This document shows positions 53,022-63,385 of a stretch of DNA of 64,000 nucleotides, piece after piece. Within the stretch, counting starts at the first letter, position 1. Every line of letters starts with the position of its first letter. The DNA is taken from positions 1 through 64,000 of the forward strand of contig DATKWZ010000037.1 of the NCBI GenBank assembly GCA_035529315.1, in the 5' to 3' direction. A model generated the notes under the pieces. It ran no database searches. It was not told where the DNA came from and saw only the letters and a program-made list of their open reading frames with translations. This stretch comes from Anaerolineae bacterium. Lineage in GTDB: Bacteria > Desulfobacterota > Desulfobacteria > Desulfobacterales > ETH-SRB1. The translations under genes and the position numbers were made by a program.

Positions 53022-54045
53022 TATAGATGTAAATTCCACAAAAATCGGTGTCGTGGGAAGCGGAAGCTGGGGAACGGCTTTGGCCGATCTTCTTGGCCGG
53101 AAAGGTTTTAATATTGATCTGTGGGTATTTGAAGCTGAAGTAATTAAGCAGATTAAGGAGTTAAAAGAAAACAGGCTGTTTCTTCCCGGTATTTCCCTTT
53201 CTTCAAACATATGCCCGTCAAACAATCTATCTCGTGTTGTATCGGGCAAAGACCTGGTAGTTATTGTTGTGCCGTCTCACTTTATGAGGGAAACATCACA
53301 TAAAATTGCCGAATATGTTTCAAAGGATACTATTATAGTTTCCGCCTCAAAAGGGATTGAGAACAAAACCCATTTAACCATGTCCGGCGTGCTTAAAGAA
53401 ACACTTCCGAAAATTCCTGAGAAGCATATTGCAGCCCTTTCCGGCCCCAGCTTTGCCCGTGAAGTTGCTTCAAACGTTCCGACCTTAGTCGCTGTAGCAT
53501 CAAAGGACAAAAAGATAGCCTCCTTTGTGCAACATGTCTTTGCCACAGCTCTTTTTAGAGTATACACAAACAATGATATTATAGGAGTGGAATTAGGCGG
53601 TTCCGTCAAGAATGTAATTGCCATTGCCTCAGGAATGATCGATGGGCTCGGTTTTGGTCTGAATACCAGGGCCGCCCTTATTACCAGAGGTCTTACGGAA
53701 ATCAGGCGCCTCGGCTTAAAGCTTGGGGCAAACCCACGCACATTCACCGGCCTGGCCGGTGTTGGAGACCTGATCCTGACCTGTACCGGCACGTTAAGCC
53801 GCAATTATACCGTCGGTAAACAGTTAGGCCAGGGAAAGAAGTTGCAGGATATCCTGTCTGAAATGCGCATGGTTGCCGAAGGAATTAAAACAGCTAAATC
53901 TGTTTACAACCTGTCTCGCAAGATCGGCGTTGAAATGCCGATTTCTCACGAGATCTACCATATACTTTATGATGATGCCTCTCCCAAAGGGGCGCTGGAC
54001 AGGCTGATGGCTCGTGATCTTAAGCATGAGTTTGATGAATTATAG
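53014..54045 (+). CDS. gpsA: Glycerol-3-phosphate dehydrogenase [NAD(P)+]
   Basis: It reduces dihydroxyacetone phosphate to sn-glycerol-3-phosphate for phospholipids (343 aa). The Rossmann motif [16 protein letters not shown], the conserved SASKGIE, the catalytic lysine region [13 protein letters not shown] and the substrate site [11 protein letters not shown] are present. It overlaps the end of gyrA by eight bases. Confidence 0.96.
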   Translation: MNNIDVNSTKIGVVGSGSWGTALADLLGRKGFNIDLWVFEAEVIKQIKELKENRLFLPGISLSSNICPSNNLSRVVSGKDLVVIVVPSHFMRETSHKIAEYVSKDTIIVSASKGIENKTHLTMSGVLKETLPKIPEKHIAALSGPSFAREVASNVPTLVAVASKDKKIASFVQHVFATALFRVYTNNDIIGVELGGSVKNVIAIASGMIDGLGFGLNTRAALITRGLTEIRRLGLKLGANPRTFTGLAGVGDLILTCTGTLSRNYTVGKQLGQGKKLQDILSEMRMVAEGIKTAKSVYNLSRKIGVEMPISHEIYHILYDDASPKGALDRLMARDLKHEFDEL

Positions 54046-54074
54046 ATATAAAAAATTGACCGGTATTTAACCAG

Positions 54075-54803
54075 ATGCCAACTACTGACTCTCATAAAGG
54101 AACGGGACACAGGCAAAGGTTGCGGGACAAATTTCTTGCTTCAGGCCTGTCAGGGTTTCATGACTATGAGGTGATTGAACTTCTTCTAACCCTTGCCACT
54201 CCGCAAAAGGACTGCAAAGAAACCGCTAAAGCCGCTTTAAAAAGATTTAAGACTCTCCAGAAAGTACTTGAGGCATCTACTGCAGAGCTTTGCATGATTG
54301 ATGGCATAGGCCCTAAAAATTTAATCGGGTTAAAACTGATAAAGGCTGTTGCCGACAGGTATCTGAAAAAGAAATTAATAGAAAAAAAACCTCTTAATAA
54401 CTCAAAAGAATTATTTGAATATCTATACCACAGCATGAAGGGGAAAAGCAGGGAGAATTTTAAGGTAATTTTTTTAGATGCAAAAAACAATGTTGTTGCA
54501 ATCGAAACACTCTTTCAAGGCACATTAACAGCCAGTTCTGTTTACCCAAGGGAGGTTGTCCAGGCAGCCCTGAATCAGCACGCTGCAGCGCTTATTTTTG
54601 CCCATAACCATCCTTCCGGGGATCCAGAACCATCCGCCGAAGACATCTCCATAACCAAGCAACTTGTTTTTGCATGTAAAACAATGGGGATAACCGTTCA
54701 TGAACATTTGGTAATAGGAAACAACAACTATTTCAGCTTTGCGGACCAAGGACATATTGCCGGAATGAATCGTGAGTTTGAGAAAATAAATAAAGGAAAA
54801 TGA
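54075..54803 (+). CDS. radC: RadC-family JAB-domain protein
   Basis: A 242-aa protein. The N-terminal helix-hairpin-helix-like part (LCMIDGIGPKNLIGL) is followed by a JAB/MPN domain with the metal-binding motif HNHPSGDPEPSAED. The cellular role of RadC is unsettled; a DNA-repair role is now doubted. It overlaps the next small gene by four bases. Confidence 0.92.
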   Translation: MPTTDSHKGTGHRQRLRDKFLASGLSGFHDYEVIELLLTLATPQKDCKETAKAALKRFKTLQKVLEASTAELCMIDGIGPKNLIGLKLIKAVADRYLKKKLIEKKPLNNSKELFEYLYHSMKGKSRENFKVIFLDAKNNVVAIETLFQGTLTASSVYPREVVQAALNQHAAALIFAHNHPSGDPEPSAEDISITKQLVFACKTMGITVHEHLVIGNNNYFSFADQGHIAGMNREFEKINKGK

Positions 54804-55087
54804 AAGATAAAAAGAAGAAATGTCCATCCTGTTTTGGAATTATTGACATTGTTTTTCCAAAAACAGATGATGGCCTGAGAACCACCCCAGAGGCTTGTTT
54901 TGAGTGTCCCCATAAAACAGAATGCCTGAGGTCGGCCTTGAAGGAACTGGGGGGACTCAAGGTCCGTGAAGAGTTCGTAGACAGGGCATATGAGTCGGGC
55001 ATGATAGGTTTTCTGGATAGATGGTCCCAAAAAAAGGTGTTAAGCCGCAAGATAAAGGAACAAAGCACAAAAACAGGAAAAGTTTGA
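54800..55087 (+). CDS. Small cysteine-rich protein coupled to radC
   Basis: A 95-aa protein starting in the radC stop (ATGA). It has CPSC near the N-terminus and CFECPHKTEC at about 33-42, probably a metal site, then a helical basic tail. I do not recognise a family. Co-translation with radC is the only functional hint. Confidence 0.7.
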   Translation: MKDKKKKCPSCFGIIDIVFPKTDDGLRTTPEACFECPHKTECLRSALKELGGLKVREEFVDRAYESGMIGFLDRWSQKKVLSRKIKEQSTKTGKV

Positions 55088-55121
55088 GGTGAGCTAAAGC
55101 TGATGAATCGCTTTGCTCTAT

Positions 55122-55163
55122 TTTTAAATTTTGAATTATGAGTTTTTAATTCAAAATTTAAAA
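55122..55163. repeat. 17-bp AT-rich inverted repeat before pgk
   Basis: ttttaaattttgaatta (55122-55138) and its exact complement (55147-55163) form a hairpin with an eight-base loop, 24 bases before the pgk start. Confidence 0.75.
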
Positions 55164-55186
55164 TCATTCAGAACCAGGAGTAAACA

Positions 55187-56383
55187 ATGAAATCAATTAA
55201 AGAAATAGATATTATAAATAAGAGGGTTTTTATCAGGGTCGATTTTAATGTTCCCATAGATAGCCAGCAGAATATTATGGATGACACCAGGATTCGGGCT
55301 GTTCTTCCTACCTTAAGATATGCCCTGGACAATCAGGCAAAGCTGATTATAGCTTCACACATGGGCAGACCAAAAGGAAAGAAATCGCATGAACTAAGCC
55401 TTAAACCAATAGCCAAACGGTTGGGCAGACTGCTTGAAAAAGATGTGAAGATGGCAAACGATTGTATAGGTCCTGATGTAAAATCGCTTATATCAGCTAT
55501 GAAAGCAGGCGACATTGTTCTTCTCGAAAACTTACGATTTCATCAAGAAGAACAGGAAAATAACGACGAGTTTGCCAAAGAGCTTGCATCGCTTTGCGAT
55601 GTATATGTAAATAATGCTTTTGCAGTATCACACCGTGTCAACGCTTCTGTCGTAGCTATTACAAAATATGCGCCTGTCTCAGTTGCCGGCTTTCTGCTTC
55701 AAAAAGAAATCGGTTATTTTTCAAAGATAATGGCCAGTCCTCAACGCCCTCTTGTCGCAATCATCGGCGGCGCAAAAGTATCCGACAAGCTTATGGCATT
55801 AGATAACATGCTGGAGCACGTTGATAAGTTCATAATCGGCGGAGCCATGGCAAACACCTTTTTGAAAAGCAAAGGCTATGATATTGGGAAATCAAAAATC
55901 GAAGAAGATCTTGTAGAAACAGCCGGATTGATAATGGAAAAAGCCGCTAAGCGCAAAATCAAGTTCTATCTTCCGATTGATGCCGTAGTTGCAAGACGCC
56001 TTGACCCAGAAGCTCAAACAAAGATAGTTCCTTTGCAGGAGATCCCTGAAAACTGGATGATTATGGATATAGGCCCTGCCAGCTCTTTGCTCTTTTCCGA
56101 AGTTCTTCATAACGCAAAAACAGTAATTTGGAACGGCCCCATGGGTGTGTTTGAAATCGACTCTTTCAGCAGAGGCACAATTGCCATGGTCCACAATGTA
56201 GCTAACTGCTACGCCCTCACTGTTGTGGGCGGAGGCGATACAGATGTCGCTATCCATAAAGAAGGCGCTACTGATATGATAACATATATTTCAACAGGTG
56301 GGGGGGCATTTCTCACCATGTTAGAGGGAAAGACATTGCCTGCAATAGCCGCCCTGGAAAATGCTGAAAAAACATACAAGTAA
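55187..56383 (+). CDS. pgk: Phosphoglycerate kinase
   Basis: It interconverts 1,3-bisphosphoglycerate and ATP with 3-phosphoglycerate (398 aa). [29 protein letters not shown], the hinge region and the nucleotide-site [11 protein letters not shown] identify it. The motif that is usually VNDAFGTAHR reads [10 protein letters not shown], so the conserved Asp is Asn here. AGGAG lies upstream. It stands apart from other glycolytic genes, after a hairpin. Confidence 0.96.
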   Translation: MKSIKEIDIINKRVFIRVDFNVPIDSQQNIMDDTRIRAVLPTLRYALDNQAKLIIASHMGRPKGKKSHELSLKPIAKRLGRLLEKDVKMANDCIGPDVKSLISAMKAGDIVLLENLRFHQEEQENNDEFAKELASLCDVYVNNAFAVSHRVNASVVAITKYAPVSVAGFLLQKEIGYFSKIMASPQRPLVAIIGGAKVSDKLMALDNMLEHVDKFIIGGAMANTFLKSKGYDIGKSKIEEDLVETAGLIMEKAAKRKIKFYLPIDAVVARRLDPEAQTKIVPLQEIPENWMIMDIGPASSLLFSEVLHNAKTVIWNGPMGVFEIDSFSRGTIAMVHNVANCYALTVVGGGDTDVAIHKEGATDMITYISTGGGAFLTMLEGKTLPAIAALENAEKTYK

Positions 56384-56522
56384 TAATTGCAGAAACTGTT
56401 CAAGTAGCCGCCAAGACACTAAGAATAGATATGATTGATAAATTTTAAGATAATTATATTATAATCTTAGGGTCTTAGTGGCTGAATAGTTACTGATTGC
56501 AAAGGTAAACATTCTAACTCTA

Positions 56523-57230
56523 ATGGCCCTAAAATCTCTTTCCGGTAAACATATTGTTTTAATACTTATAATTTTATTATCCCTTGCATTGCCGGGTTAT
56601 TTCTACAGAATGCAATTATGGGAAGGTGTTGCGCAGTGCTATAATCTTTTTATTGACAGAGAAAAGGCCAAAACATTCATCACATCATTCGGCATGGCAG
56701 CGCCTGTGGTTTTTATGATAATTCAGGCCCTTCAGGTTCTCTTTGCTCCTCTCCCGGGCGAAGCTACAGGCTTTATCGGAGGCTATCTGTTCGGAGCAAC
56801 CAAAGGTTTCTTGTATTCCAGTTTGGCTTTGACTGTGGGATCGTTGATCAACTTTGTTGTCGGCCGCTTTCTCGGAAAACATTATATCAGGAAGCTTATC
56901 CCAAGCGCTTATTTAAAAAGATTCGATACTGTTTTTAAACATCAGGGAATTTTTGTTTCTTTTCTTTTATTTGTTCTTCCAGGCTTTCCAAAAGACTATT
57001 TTTGTTTTTTCCTTGGTTTAAGTTCTATCCCTGCCAGGATTTTCATTATTATTGCCTGCATAGGACGCATGCCTGGAACATTTATGCTAAGCCTTCAGGG
57101 ATCATCAATTTACGAGCAGAATTACAAGCTGTCCGCCCTTGTCCTTGGCTTAAGCGTTGTTATTACCCTCTTTGCATACAGGCACAGAAAAACTCTTTAT
57201 CAGTGGATGGAAAAGTTTAACAATAAATAA
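56523..57230 (+). CDS. TVP38/TMEM64-family (VTT domain) membrane protein
   Basis: A 235-aa membrane protein of the DedA-like superfamily. The VTT-domain core reads PLPGEATGFIGGYLFGA, SLINFVVGRFLGK and FVLPGFPKDYFCF. About five to six membrane segments are visible. Related proteins are proposed lipid scramblases or flippases. It stands as a single gene between inverted repeats. Confidence 0.9.
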   Translation: MALKSLSGKHIVLILIILLSLALPGYFYRMQLWEGVAQCYNLFIDREKAKTFITSFGMAAPVVFMIIQALQVLFAPLPGEATGFIGGYLFGATKGFLYSSLALTVGSLINFVVGRFLGKHYIRKLIPSAYLKRFDTVFKHQGIFVSFLLFVLPGFPKDYFCFFLGLSSIPARIFIIIACIGRMPGTFMLSLQGSSIYEQNYKLSALVLGLSVVITLFAYRHRKTLYQWMEKFNNK

Positions 57231-57280
57231 TCGGCTGTTGACGGTTGAAATAGATAATGATAATTATATATGTTAGAGGT

Positions 57281-57378
57281 TTCTGCAACTTATTGAAACT
57301 CCTGTGACTTTAGTCGAATCATCGAGTTGTAAGGGGCATTGAACTACTCGACCAATTTGTGAGCAAAGCAAACTAAGC
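57281..57378. repeat. Dispersed inverted repeat (tcgagttgtaagggt), copy 2
   Basis: It matches 48347-48453. Here it is purely intergenic, whereas in copy 1 it forms the end of the nitrilase gene. Confidence 0.75.
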
Positions 57379-57422
57379 ACGATAATGGTTGCCAACGATA
57401 AATATACAATGGAGTTTGAAGG

Positions 57423-58508
57423 TTGATTAGCACAGTGGGGAAAAAAATTGCATGCTGGAGCGTAAGGGAGGAACTTAGCCAGGCAAACAAATTAAGGCGC
57501 TCATATTACGAGCTTTTGAGAGATGAGCTTGATCAATTCATGATCCAGTATGCTCTAATAGATTCCTATACAAATTTTACCAACAAAAAACTCCCTTATC
57601 CCTTTGTTGAAAAACGGGAGCTCAAACCACGCGCTCGCATCCCGGCCGTTGAATACGAAGGCCAGAATACCTTTCTTATAATCTTTATTGAGGATGCAAT
57701 ACCTGCAAGCCACAAGAAATATATTAGATTCCTTGACGTTAACAAAACTACAAAGGCTAATTTACTTCTCTCCAAGACCCTTCCTCTTTCAGAAAAGTTT
57801 GACCGGAATCAAAAACACTTTGAGTCTGTCCATTTTTTTAATTTTTTAAGGGTTCTTCTTCCGGTTGATTATGCCCTTCTTATCCAAAGGAATATGGCTA
57901 GAAAGGCCAGAGACCGGTATGATCTTTCCCACTTTCATGTTAAAATAGACTGGCCTATTGCTGAAGCAGCAGAAGATCTTGCACAAAATCTTCGATATAT
58001 ATCAAAGGACCTGTATGAAAAAGGGGATAAATACGCTGAAGATATACAGAAAAAATTTTTCGAACATTACGGGCTCCCTGTAATGTCCGGAGGAAGAAGA
58101 ACGGCAGCTATTGTAGCATCCCAGTATTTGAAAAAGCTCCCATGTATTTCAACCGTGTACGCAGGAAGCAGTGAATCAAGAGCTCTTATACGCATTTCTG
58201 AAAGGGGAACATCTAAATCGGTTCTAATGAAGCTCACAGAGGAGGAAATGAAACAGATAGCAGCAGATAATAATCTTGCGCTGCAGACTTTCAAGAAGAA
58301 TTATATGATTTTCCGAAACAGAAAAGATGGCGTATTTATTTTCCAGGCCACCTATTCATTTACAGATCATGCCAAACCGCCTGATGACGGCAAACTGAGA
58401 GAACTTGTCCCTGATTTTTATATGCTGACGGTCGGAGGACAGCATATACTTCCAAAACCCAGTGTGTGGAAGTATCCTCCGCTATCGTTAAATATTATCT
58501 ATTCATAA
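57423..58508 (+). CDS. Conserved-looking protein of unknown function
   Basis: A 361-aa soluble protein with no family that I recognise. The start is probably TTG at 57423 with GGAG eight bases upstream. It is rich in aromatic and basic residues and has no signal peptide or membrane helix. Notable segments are PAVEYEGQNTFLIIFIED and a C-terminal VPDFYMLTVGGQHILPKPSV. It lies just before an argA-like gene in the opposite direction. Confidence 0.65.
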   Translation: MISTVGKKIACWSVREELSQANKLRRSYYELLRDELDQFMIQYALIDSYTNFTNKKLPYPFVEKRELKPRARIPAVEYEGQNTFLIIFIEDAIPASHKKYIRFLDVNKTTKANLLLSKTLPLSEKFDRNQKHFESVHFFNFLRVLLPVDYALLIQRNMARKARDRYDLSHFHVKIDWPIAEAAEDLAQNLRYISKDLYEKGDKYAEDIQKKFFEHYGLPVMSGGRRTAAIVASQYLKKLPCISTVYAGSSESRALIRISERGTSKSVLMKLTEEEMKQIAADNNLALQTFKKNYMIFRNRKDGVFIFQATYSFTDHAKPPDDGKLRELVPDFYMLTVGGQHILPKPSVWKYPPLSLNIIYS

Positions 58509-58630
58509 GTAACTCTACAACGGCACTTGTTGTTTCGACCAAAGGGAGAAATTTTTAACTATTTGTTTTATAACAAGATTTCTCGTAGCCTCGCTCCTCG
58601 AAATGACATCTGAAATAGCAAGTGACAGGG

Positions 58631-59089
58631 TTAATCTATATCCTTCATCATTGCTATTTCATCGCAATCCGGGAACTTGATGCACAGCAGGCAGTCCCCC
58701 CAGATTTTAAGCGGAAGTTTTGATCTGTCTATTTCCACAAAACCGTATCTCTTAAAAAATTCAGGCTGGTAGGTAAGAGTAAACACCTTTTTCATATTAT
58801 ATGATTTTGCCTCGGAAAGGGCTGCTTCAGTAAGCATTGAGCCGATATTTTTACCGGTGTGTTCAGGCTGAACTGCTAATGATCGTATTTCCGCCAAGTC
58901 CTCCCAGCAAAATTGCAAAGCACAGCAACCCATAACTTTTTTCCCCTTATCATCCACGCATACCGAAAAATCTCTGAGATGATCATAAAGTTCAGTTAAA
59001 GGCCGGGGAATAAGTTCTCCTTTTCTTCCATATTCATTAAGAAGCCGGTGGATAGCTTTTATATCATTTATTTTCGCTTTTCGAATCAT
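58631..59089 (-). CDS. argA: GNAT N-acetyltransferase, short ArgA (N-acetylglutamate synthase) type
   Basis: A 152-aa GNAT enzyme of the stand-alone NAGS group that starts arginine synthesis from glutamate and acetyl-CoA. The motifs GCCALQFCWEDLAEIRSLAV, the acetyl-CoA loop HTGKNIGSML and FTLTYQPEFFKRYGF are typical. The terminal cysteine motif LLCIKFPDCDEIAM is a family mark. It is monocistronic. General GNAT membership is certain; the arginine role rests on motif likeness. Confidence 0.85.
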   Translation of the reverse strand: MIRKAKINDIKAIHRLLNEYGRKGELIPRPLTELYDHLRDFSVCVDDKGKKVMGCCALQFCWEDLAEIRSLAVQPEHTGKNIGSMLTEAALSEAKSYNMKKVFTLTYQPEFFKRYGFVEIDRSKLPLKIWGDCLLCIKFPDCDEIAMMKDID

Positions 59090-59259
59090 AATAATTTACA
59101 TATCATCATTGCCGATCAAATCAAGCAGAAAAGTCGCGGGCTCAAAAAGTCTCAAAATATCCGATATTGACTTCTGATAAAATGTTATATATAAAAAATT
59201 TTCGTAAAAGCAAAAAAAATGCTGTGAGTTATTTAACTTTTTTATTAAGTATATAAAAT

Positions 59260-61077
59260 ATGCAAAATTATTATCATACATTTCATATTCCTGTTATGGG
59301 CACAGGACACTCGGTGGACACCCCTATCCGTGTTGCCCCGCTTGGCATTACCTCTGTAATTTCTCTTGTAGATGATATTTTACTTGAAAAAATCAGAAAA
59401 TATTACTGCAACATGTATTCAATGCAGTATCACAGGATTCTTAAGAATGCAAAGGATGGCAGAGCAAAACGGATTACAGCCTATCTTGAAACAGTCGGCA
59501 AGATAGTTCAGATTAAAATGGAGAATATAAAAAAACAGCCTTTTTTTAAAAAAAACGATAAAACAAAATACTTTGAGCTTCTGCCTGATAAATCCCGGCT
59601 AAAAACCGAATATAACAAACTTCTAAAAATGAAGGAAGGACTTAAAAAAGATTTTTTGGCAAAAGATTTGACAAATAGAATGCTGCCGGGCTCTATCGAC
59701 GTCAACATTATGGTAAAACTTGACAGGGCTTATTATGATAACATCCTGACCATTATTGATGAATTCAGCGATGCCAAAGCAGCGCTTAGAGGATATGCCA
59801 ACAGCAGCCTTGAGTCAGCCATTGTGTTTTCTGCAGGCATCAATCAAAGACTGTTCGACTATATAACCTGTTTCAAAGACTTTTACAGGGATAAAACAGG
59901 AAAAATCAAAAAAAAGATAATTCTAAAGGTCAGCGACTTCCGCTCAGCCCTTATACAGGGCAAGTTTTTGGCAAAAAAAGGGTTGGAAGTATATGAATTC
60001 CGAATTGAATCAGGTCTTAATTGCGGAGGCCATGCTTTTGCTTCAAACGGAATTTTACTTCCCGATCTTTTAAAGGAATTCAAAGAAAAACGCGATGACC
60101 TTATGGCAAAATTTCAGCCTCTAATAAACAAATATTACAAAAAAATGGAGTGGGAATATCCTGAAAAGGCTTTAAGCGCCAGGCCACTTATTACCGTGCA
60201 GGGCGGAATCGGCACTCACGGAGAAAACCTCAGGCTAAGAAAATATTTTGGGATGGATCTTACAGGCTGGGCCAGCCCTTTTTTGCTGGTTCCTGAAGCC
60301 ACATGCGTGGATACCTCTACCCAGGAACTTCTAAAACATGCCGGTGAAAAGGACCTCTACCTGAGCGACGTCTCACCCATTGGAATCCCCTTTAATAATA
60401 TACGCAAAAGCGGGTCTGAAATCTACACAAATAAAATGATCGCAAAGGGCACACCAGGCTCCATGTGCACCAAGGGTTTTCTTGTATCCAATATCGAGTT
60501 TACTCAAAAGCCTATTTGCCTTGCCTCCAGACAATATCAAAAAATAAAGCTGGAAGAGATAAGAAATATGGATATTTCCGACAAGGAAAAGGAAGAGCTA
60601 AGCCGGAAAGTTGTTGAAAAAACATGTCTCTGCGATCATCTGGGGAATGGAGCACTTATTGCTTTAGGAATAGCCGGTGAAAAAAATGCGCCTCAGTCAA
60701 TATGTCCGGGGCCCAATATAGCATGGTACAACAGGTTATACTCGCTTAATGAGATGGTAGACCATATTTACGGAAGAGGCCCATCACTGGTTCCGTCAAA
60801 GCGCCCTCACATGTTTGCCGCTGAAATAGTAATGTATGTGGATTATTTTAAAAAACTGATAGACAACAGCACATGCACCCATATTGAAATAAAAGAGATT
60901 CTTAGTTTTAAAAGCAATCTTGAAAAGGGAATGGATATCTGCCTTGATATCGCTAAAATGAAACCATATCACGGAGAAAACCTGGCTTCGATTCCTCCAT
61001 GCGTCGAAGAACAAAGGAAACGGTTGAGAGACATCTATGCCTCTTTTAAAGAAAATAAAACAATAACGATTACGTAA
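59260..61077 (+). CDS. Large conserved protein of unknown function
   Basis: A 605-aa protein. The N-terminal FHIPVMGTGHSVDTPIRVAP and GITSVISLVDD look like the start of a TIM-barrel-type enzyme, and similar proteins occur in other anaerobes. Later motifs, LNCGGHAFASNGILL, TVQGGIGTHGENLRL, PEATCVDTSTQELL and CLCDHLGNGALIALG, suggest a metal or nucleotide binding enzyme related to nitronate monooxygenase or IMPDH-like barrels. That link is weak. It leads a three-gene cluster with a glycosyltransferase and a HAD hydrolase. Confidence 0.7.
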   Translation: MQNYYHTFHIPVMGTGHSVDTPIRVAPLGITSVISLVDDILLEKIRKYYCNMYSMQYHRILKNAKDGRAKRITAYLETVGKIVQIKMENIKKQPFFKKNDKTKYFELLPDKSRLKTEYNKLLKMKEGLKKDFLAKDLTNRMLPGSIDVNIMVKLDRAYYDNILTIIDEFSDAKAALRGYANSSLESAIVFSAGINQRLFDYITCFKDFYRDKTGKIKKKIILKVSDFRSALIQGKFLAKKGLEVYEFRIESGLNCGGHAFASNGILLPDLLKEFKEKRDDLMAKFQPLINKYYKKMEWEYPEKALSARPLITVQGGIGTHGENLRLRKYFGMDLTGWASPFLLVPEATCVDTSTQELLKHAGEKDLYLSDVSPIGIPFNNIRKSGSEIYTNKMIAKGTPGSMCTKGFLVSNIEFTQKPICLASRQYQKIKLEEIRNMDISDKEKEELSRKVVEKTCLCDHLGNGALIALGIAGEKNAPQSICPGPNIAWYNRLYSLNEMVDHIYGRGPSLVPSKRPHMFAAEIVMYVDYFKKLIDNSTCTHIEIKEILSFKSNLEKGMDICLDIAKMKPYHGENLASIPPCVEEQRKRLRDIYASFKENKTITIT

Positions 61078-61117
61078 AAGCATAAGGATAATATACCCGC
61101 AATGACGGCCTTATAAA

Positions 61118-62533
61118 ATGAAGATAGCCTTTGCTCATTATCATCTTAAAACCGGCGGGGTAACAACTGTATTAAGGCAACAGATTGAAGCTGTAAAAAA
61201 CGACTGTGATGTTCTTGTTCTCACGGGAGAACCTCCTGATTCCCCCTTCCCTGCCGATATAAAACATATCCCCGGGCTTGCTTATTACAGCGGGTCATCC
61301 CAAAAAACATTTAATCCAAAAAAGGTCGCGGAATCAATAAGCGAGGCAATCCATTCAAAATGGAAAGAAGGATGTGATATTCTGCATATTCATAATCCCT
61401 TGCTTGCCAAAAATAAAACTTTTTTAAAAATTTTACATGAGCTGCAAAAAAGAGGGATCAGGCTTTTTTTGCAGATCCATGATTTTGCGGAAGACGGCCG
61501 TCCATTATCATACTTTGATGAGGATGAGTATGTGCCCGACTGCCATTACGGGGTAATAAATTCCCGCGATTACGATATCCTGCTTAAGGCAGGTTTGAAA
61601 AAGAAAGGTCTGCATAAGATCTTCAACACAATAAAACCTTTCGAGTTTAAAAAAAAAGCTGCAAAAACAGAAAACTTTGTTCTATATCCGATTCGCGCCA
61701 TCAGAAGGAAAAATATCGGCGAAGCGATTCTTTTATCCTTGTTTTTCGAAAATCATGAGGCTCTTTTCATAACTCAACCGCCAAACAGCCGGATTGATAT
61801 TATAAGTCATAATGGATGGAAAAGATTTGCGGAAGAAAACAGCCTCGATATACTGTTTGAGGCTGGATTAAAATATGACTTTAAACAGCTTGTGCTTTCT
61901 GCAAGATTTCTTATTACAACAAGCATAACAGAAGGGTTCGGTTTTTTATTTCTTGAACCATGGACAGCCCAAAAAACACTTTGCGGAAGAAAGCTTCCGG
62001 ATATATGTTATGATTTTGAACAAAACGGGATTAATCTCGATCATCTTTATACAAAACTCCTTGTTCCTCTAAAATGGCTTAACAAAAAAGACCTTTACGA
62101 AATATGGAGAGCATCTGTTTTAAGGGCCTGCTCCTTGTTTAATTACAAAATTGACAACAAAAATATTGAAAAGGGTTTCTCTGCAATAACAAAAAATAAT
62201 AATATTGATTTTGGGTTACTGGACGAATCATTTCAAAAGCAGATAATCTCCTGTGTGCTCTCGGATAAAAAGAATGCAAACAGGCTGCGCTCCCTTAATC
62301 CGTATCTTTCACATATCGAAGAAATAAAAGATCAAGAAAACTTGATACAAAATAATATGAAAGCTGTGCTCAGTAATTATAATAATACAATATATAAGAA
62401 AACGCTTTTTGAGATTTACTCAAATGTATGCAAAAATCCTGTTACACATAGGATAGATAAAAAGATTCTCCTTTCAGAATTTTTGAATCTGCAAAATTTC
62501 AGCCTTCTTAAATGGGGCGATTATGTTCAATAA
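61118..62533 (+). CDS. GT-B glycosyltransferase (family 4-like)
   Basis: A 471-aa cytoplasmic glycosyltransferase. The N-terminal GT-B start has the glycine-rich HLKTGGVTTVLRQQI. The C-terminal donor-site region reads LITTSITEGFGFLFLEPW, the E-x7-E-like motif of GT4. The last 110 residues are an unusual helical extension. It lies 40 bases after the 605-aa gene and overlaps the HAD gene by 11 bases, so the three are likely one operon. The sugar and acceptor are unknown. Confidence 0.8.
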   Translation: MKIAFAHYHLKTGGVTTVLRQQIEAVKNDCDVLVLTGEPPDSPFPADIKHIPGLAYYSGSSQKTFNPKKVAESISEAIHSKWKEGCDILHIHNPLLAKNKTFLKILHELQKRGIRLFLQIHDFAEDGRPLSYFDEDEYVPDCHYGVINSRDYDILLKAGLKKKGLHKIFNTIKPFEFKKKAAKTENFVLYPIRAIRRKNIGEAILLSLFFENHEALFITQPPNSRIDIISHNGWKRFAEENSLDILFEAGLKYDFKQLVLSARFLITTSITEGFGFLFLEPWTAQKTLCGRKLPDICYDFEQNGINLDHLYTKLLVPLKWLNKKDLYEIWRASVLRACSLFNYKIDNKNIEKGFSAITKNNNIDFGLLDESFQKQIISCVLSDKKNANRLRSLNPYLSHIEEIKDQENLIQNNMKAVLSNYNNTIYKKTLFEIYSNVCKNPVTHRIDKKILLSEFLNLQNFSLLKWGDYVQ

Positions 62534-63377
62534 CGAGCTTATATCACAATATATAACCCCACTTTCTCCTGTTCCAACCACACTTTGCCGGAGCGGAAAC
62601 TTAAAAAAAAAGATCAAATGCATGATTTTTGATATTTACGGCACACTATTTATCAGCGGATCCGGCGACATCGGCATCGCAAAGAAAAAGTCCCCGAAAG
62701 CATACATGAAAACATACGAGCTTAAACAATTGCTGATTGAATTCAAAATAAGAAAAACCCCTGAAGCTGTTTTGAATGATCTTTTCTCAGCTATTGAAAA
62801 AAAACACGACAAACTGAAAAAACAGGGAATTGACTTCCCGGAAGTCGAGATAGACCGCATATGGATGAGCATTCTAAAAAATAATGACCCGGTCACAGTC
62901 AGAAAATTTGCGGCTATATTTGAAATAATCGTAAATCCTGTATATCCGATGCCGAATCTTAGAGAGATGCTTTCCGCATGCAAAAAATCACAAGTACTGC
63001 TCGGTATTATTTCTAATGCTCAGTTCTATACACCCTTTCTATTCAAGTGGCTCCTGGATTCAAACTTGGAAAAACTCGGATTTCATCCTGATCTAACCCT
63101 GTTTTCATATAAATCAGGGCACGCAAAACCATCGCCATTTATGTTTCAATCAGCGCTTGAAAGGCTTAAACGCTTAAATGTTCCCGCCGACTCAGCCCTT
63201 TACATAGGCAATGATATGCTAAACGACATTTACCCTGCAAAAAAAACAGGATTTAACACAGCCCTTTTTGCAGGAGATACAAGATCTTTAAGGCTCAGAA
63301 AAGATGTTGGGGAATGTAAAACCTTATCTCCAGATCTTGTAATAACCGATCTGATCCAACTACTCGACTATATATAA
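62523..63377 (+). CDS. HAD-superfamily hydrolase
   Basis: A 284-aa HAD phosphatase. Motif I is FDIYGTL, where the usual second Asp of DxD is Tyr, as in haloacid dehalogenase-type and some phosphatase members. Motif II is IISNAQ, motif III lysine lies in HAKPSPFMF, and motif IV is GNDMLNDI. An N-terminal extension of about 33 residues precedes the core. It overlaps the glycosyltransferase gene, suggesting it acts on the same sugar phosphate or glycoside pathway. Confidence 0.85.
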   Translation: MFNNELISQYITPLSPVPTTLCRSGNLKKKIKCMIFDIYGTLFISGSGDIGIAKKKSPKAYMKTYELKQLLIEFKIRKTPEAVLNDLFSAIEKKHDKLKKQGIDFPEVEIDRIWMSILKNNDPVTVRKFAAIFEIIVNPVYPMPNLREMLSACKKSQVLLGIISNAQFYTPFLFKWLLDSNLEKLGFHPDLTLFSYKSGHAKPSPFMFQSALERLKRLNVPADSALYIGNDMLNDIYPAKKTGFNTALFAGDTRSLRLRKDVGECKTLSPDLVITDLIQLLDYI

Positions 63378-63385
63378 AATACTGT

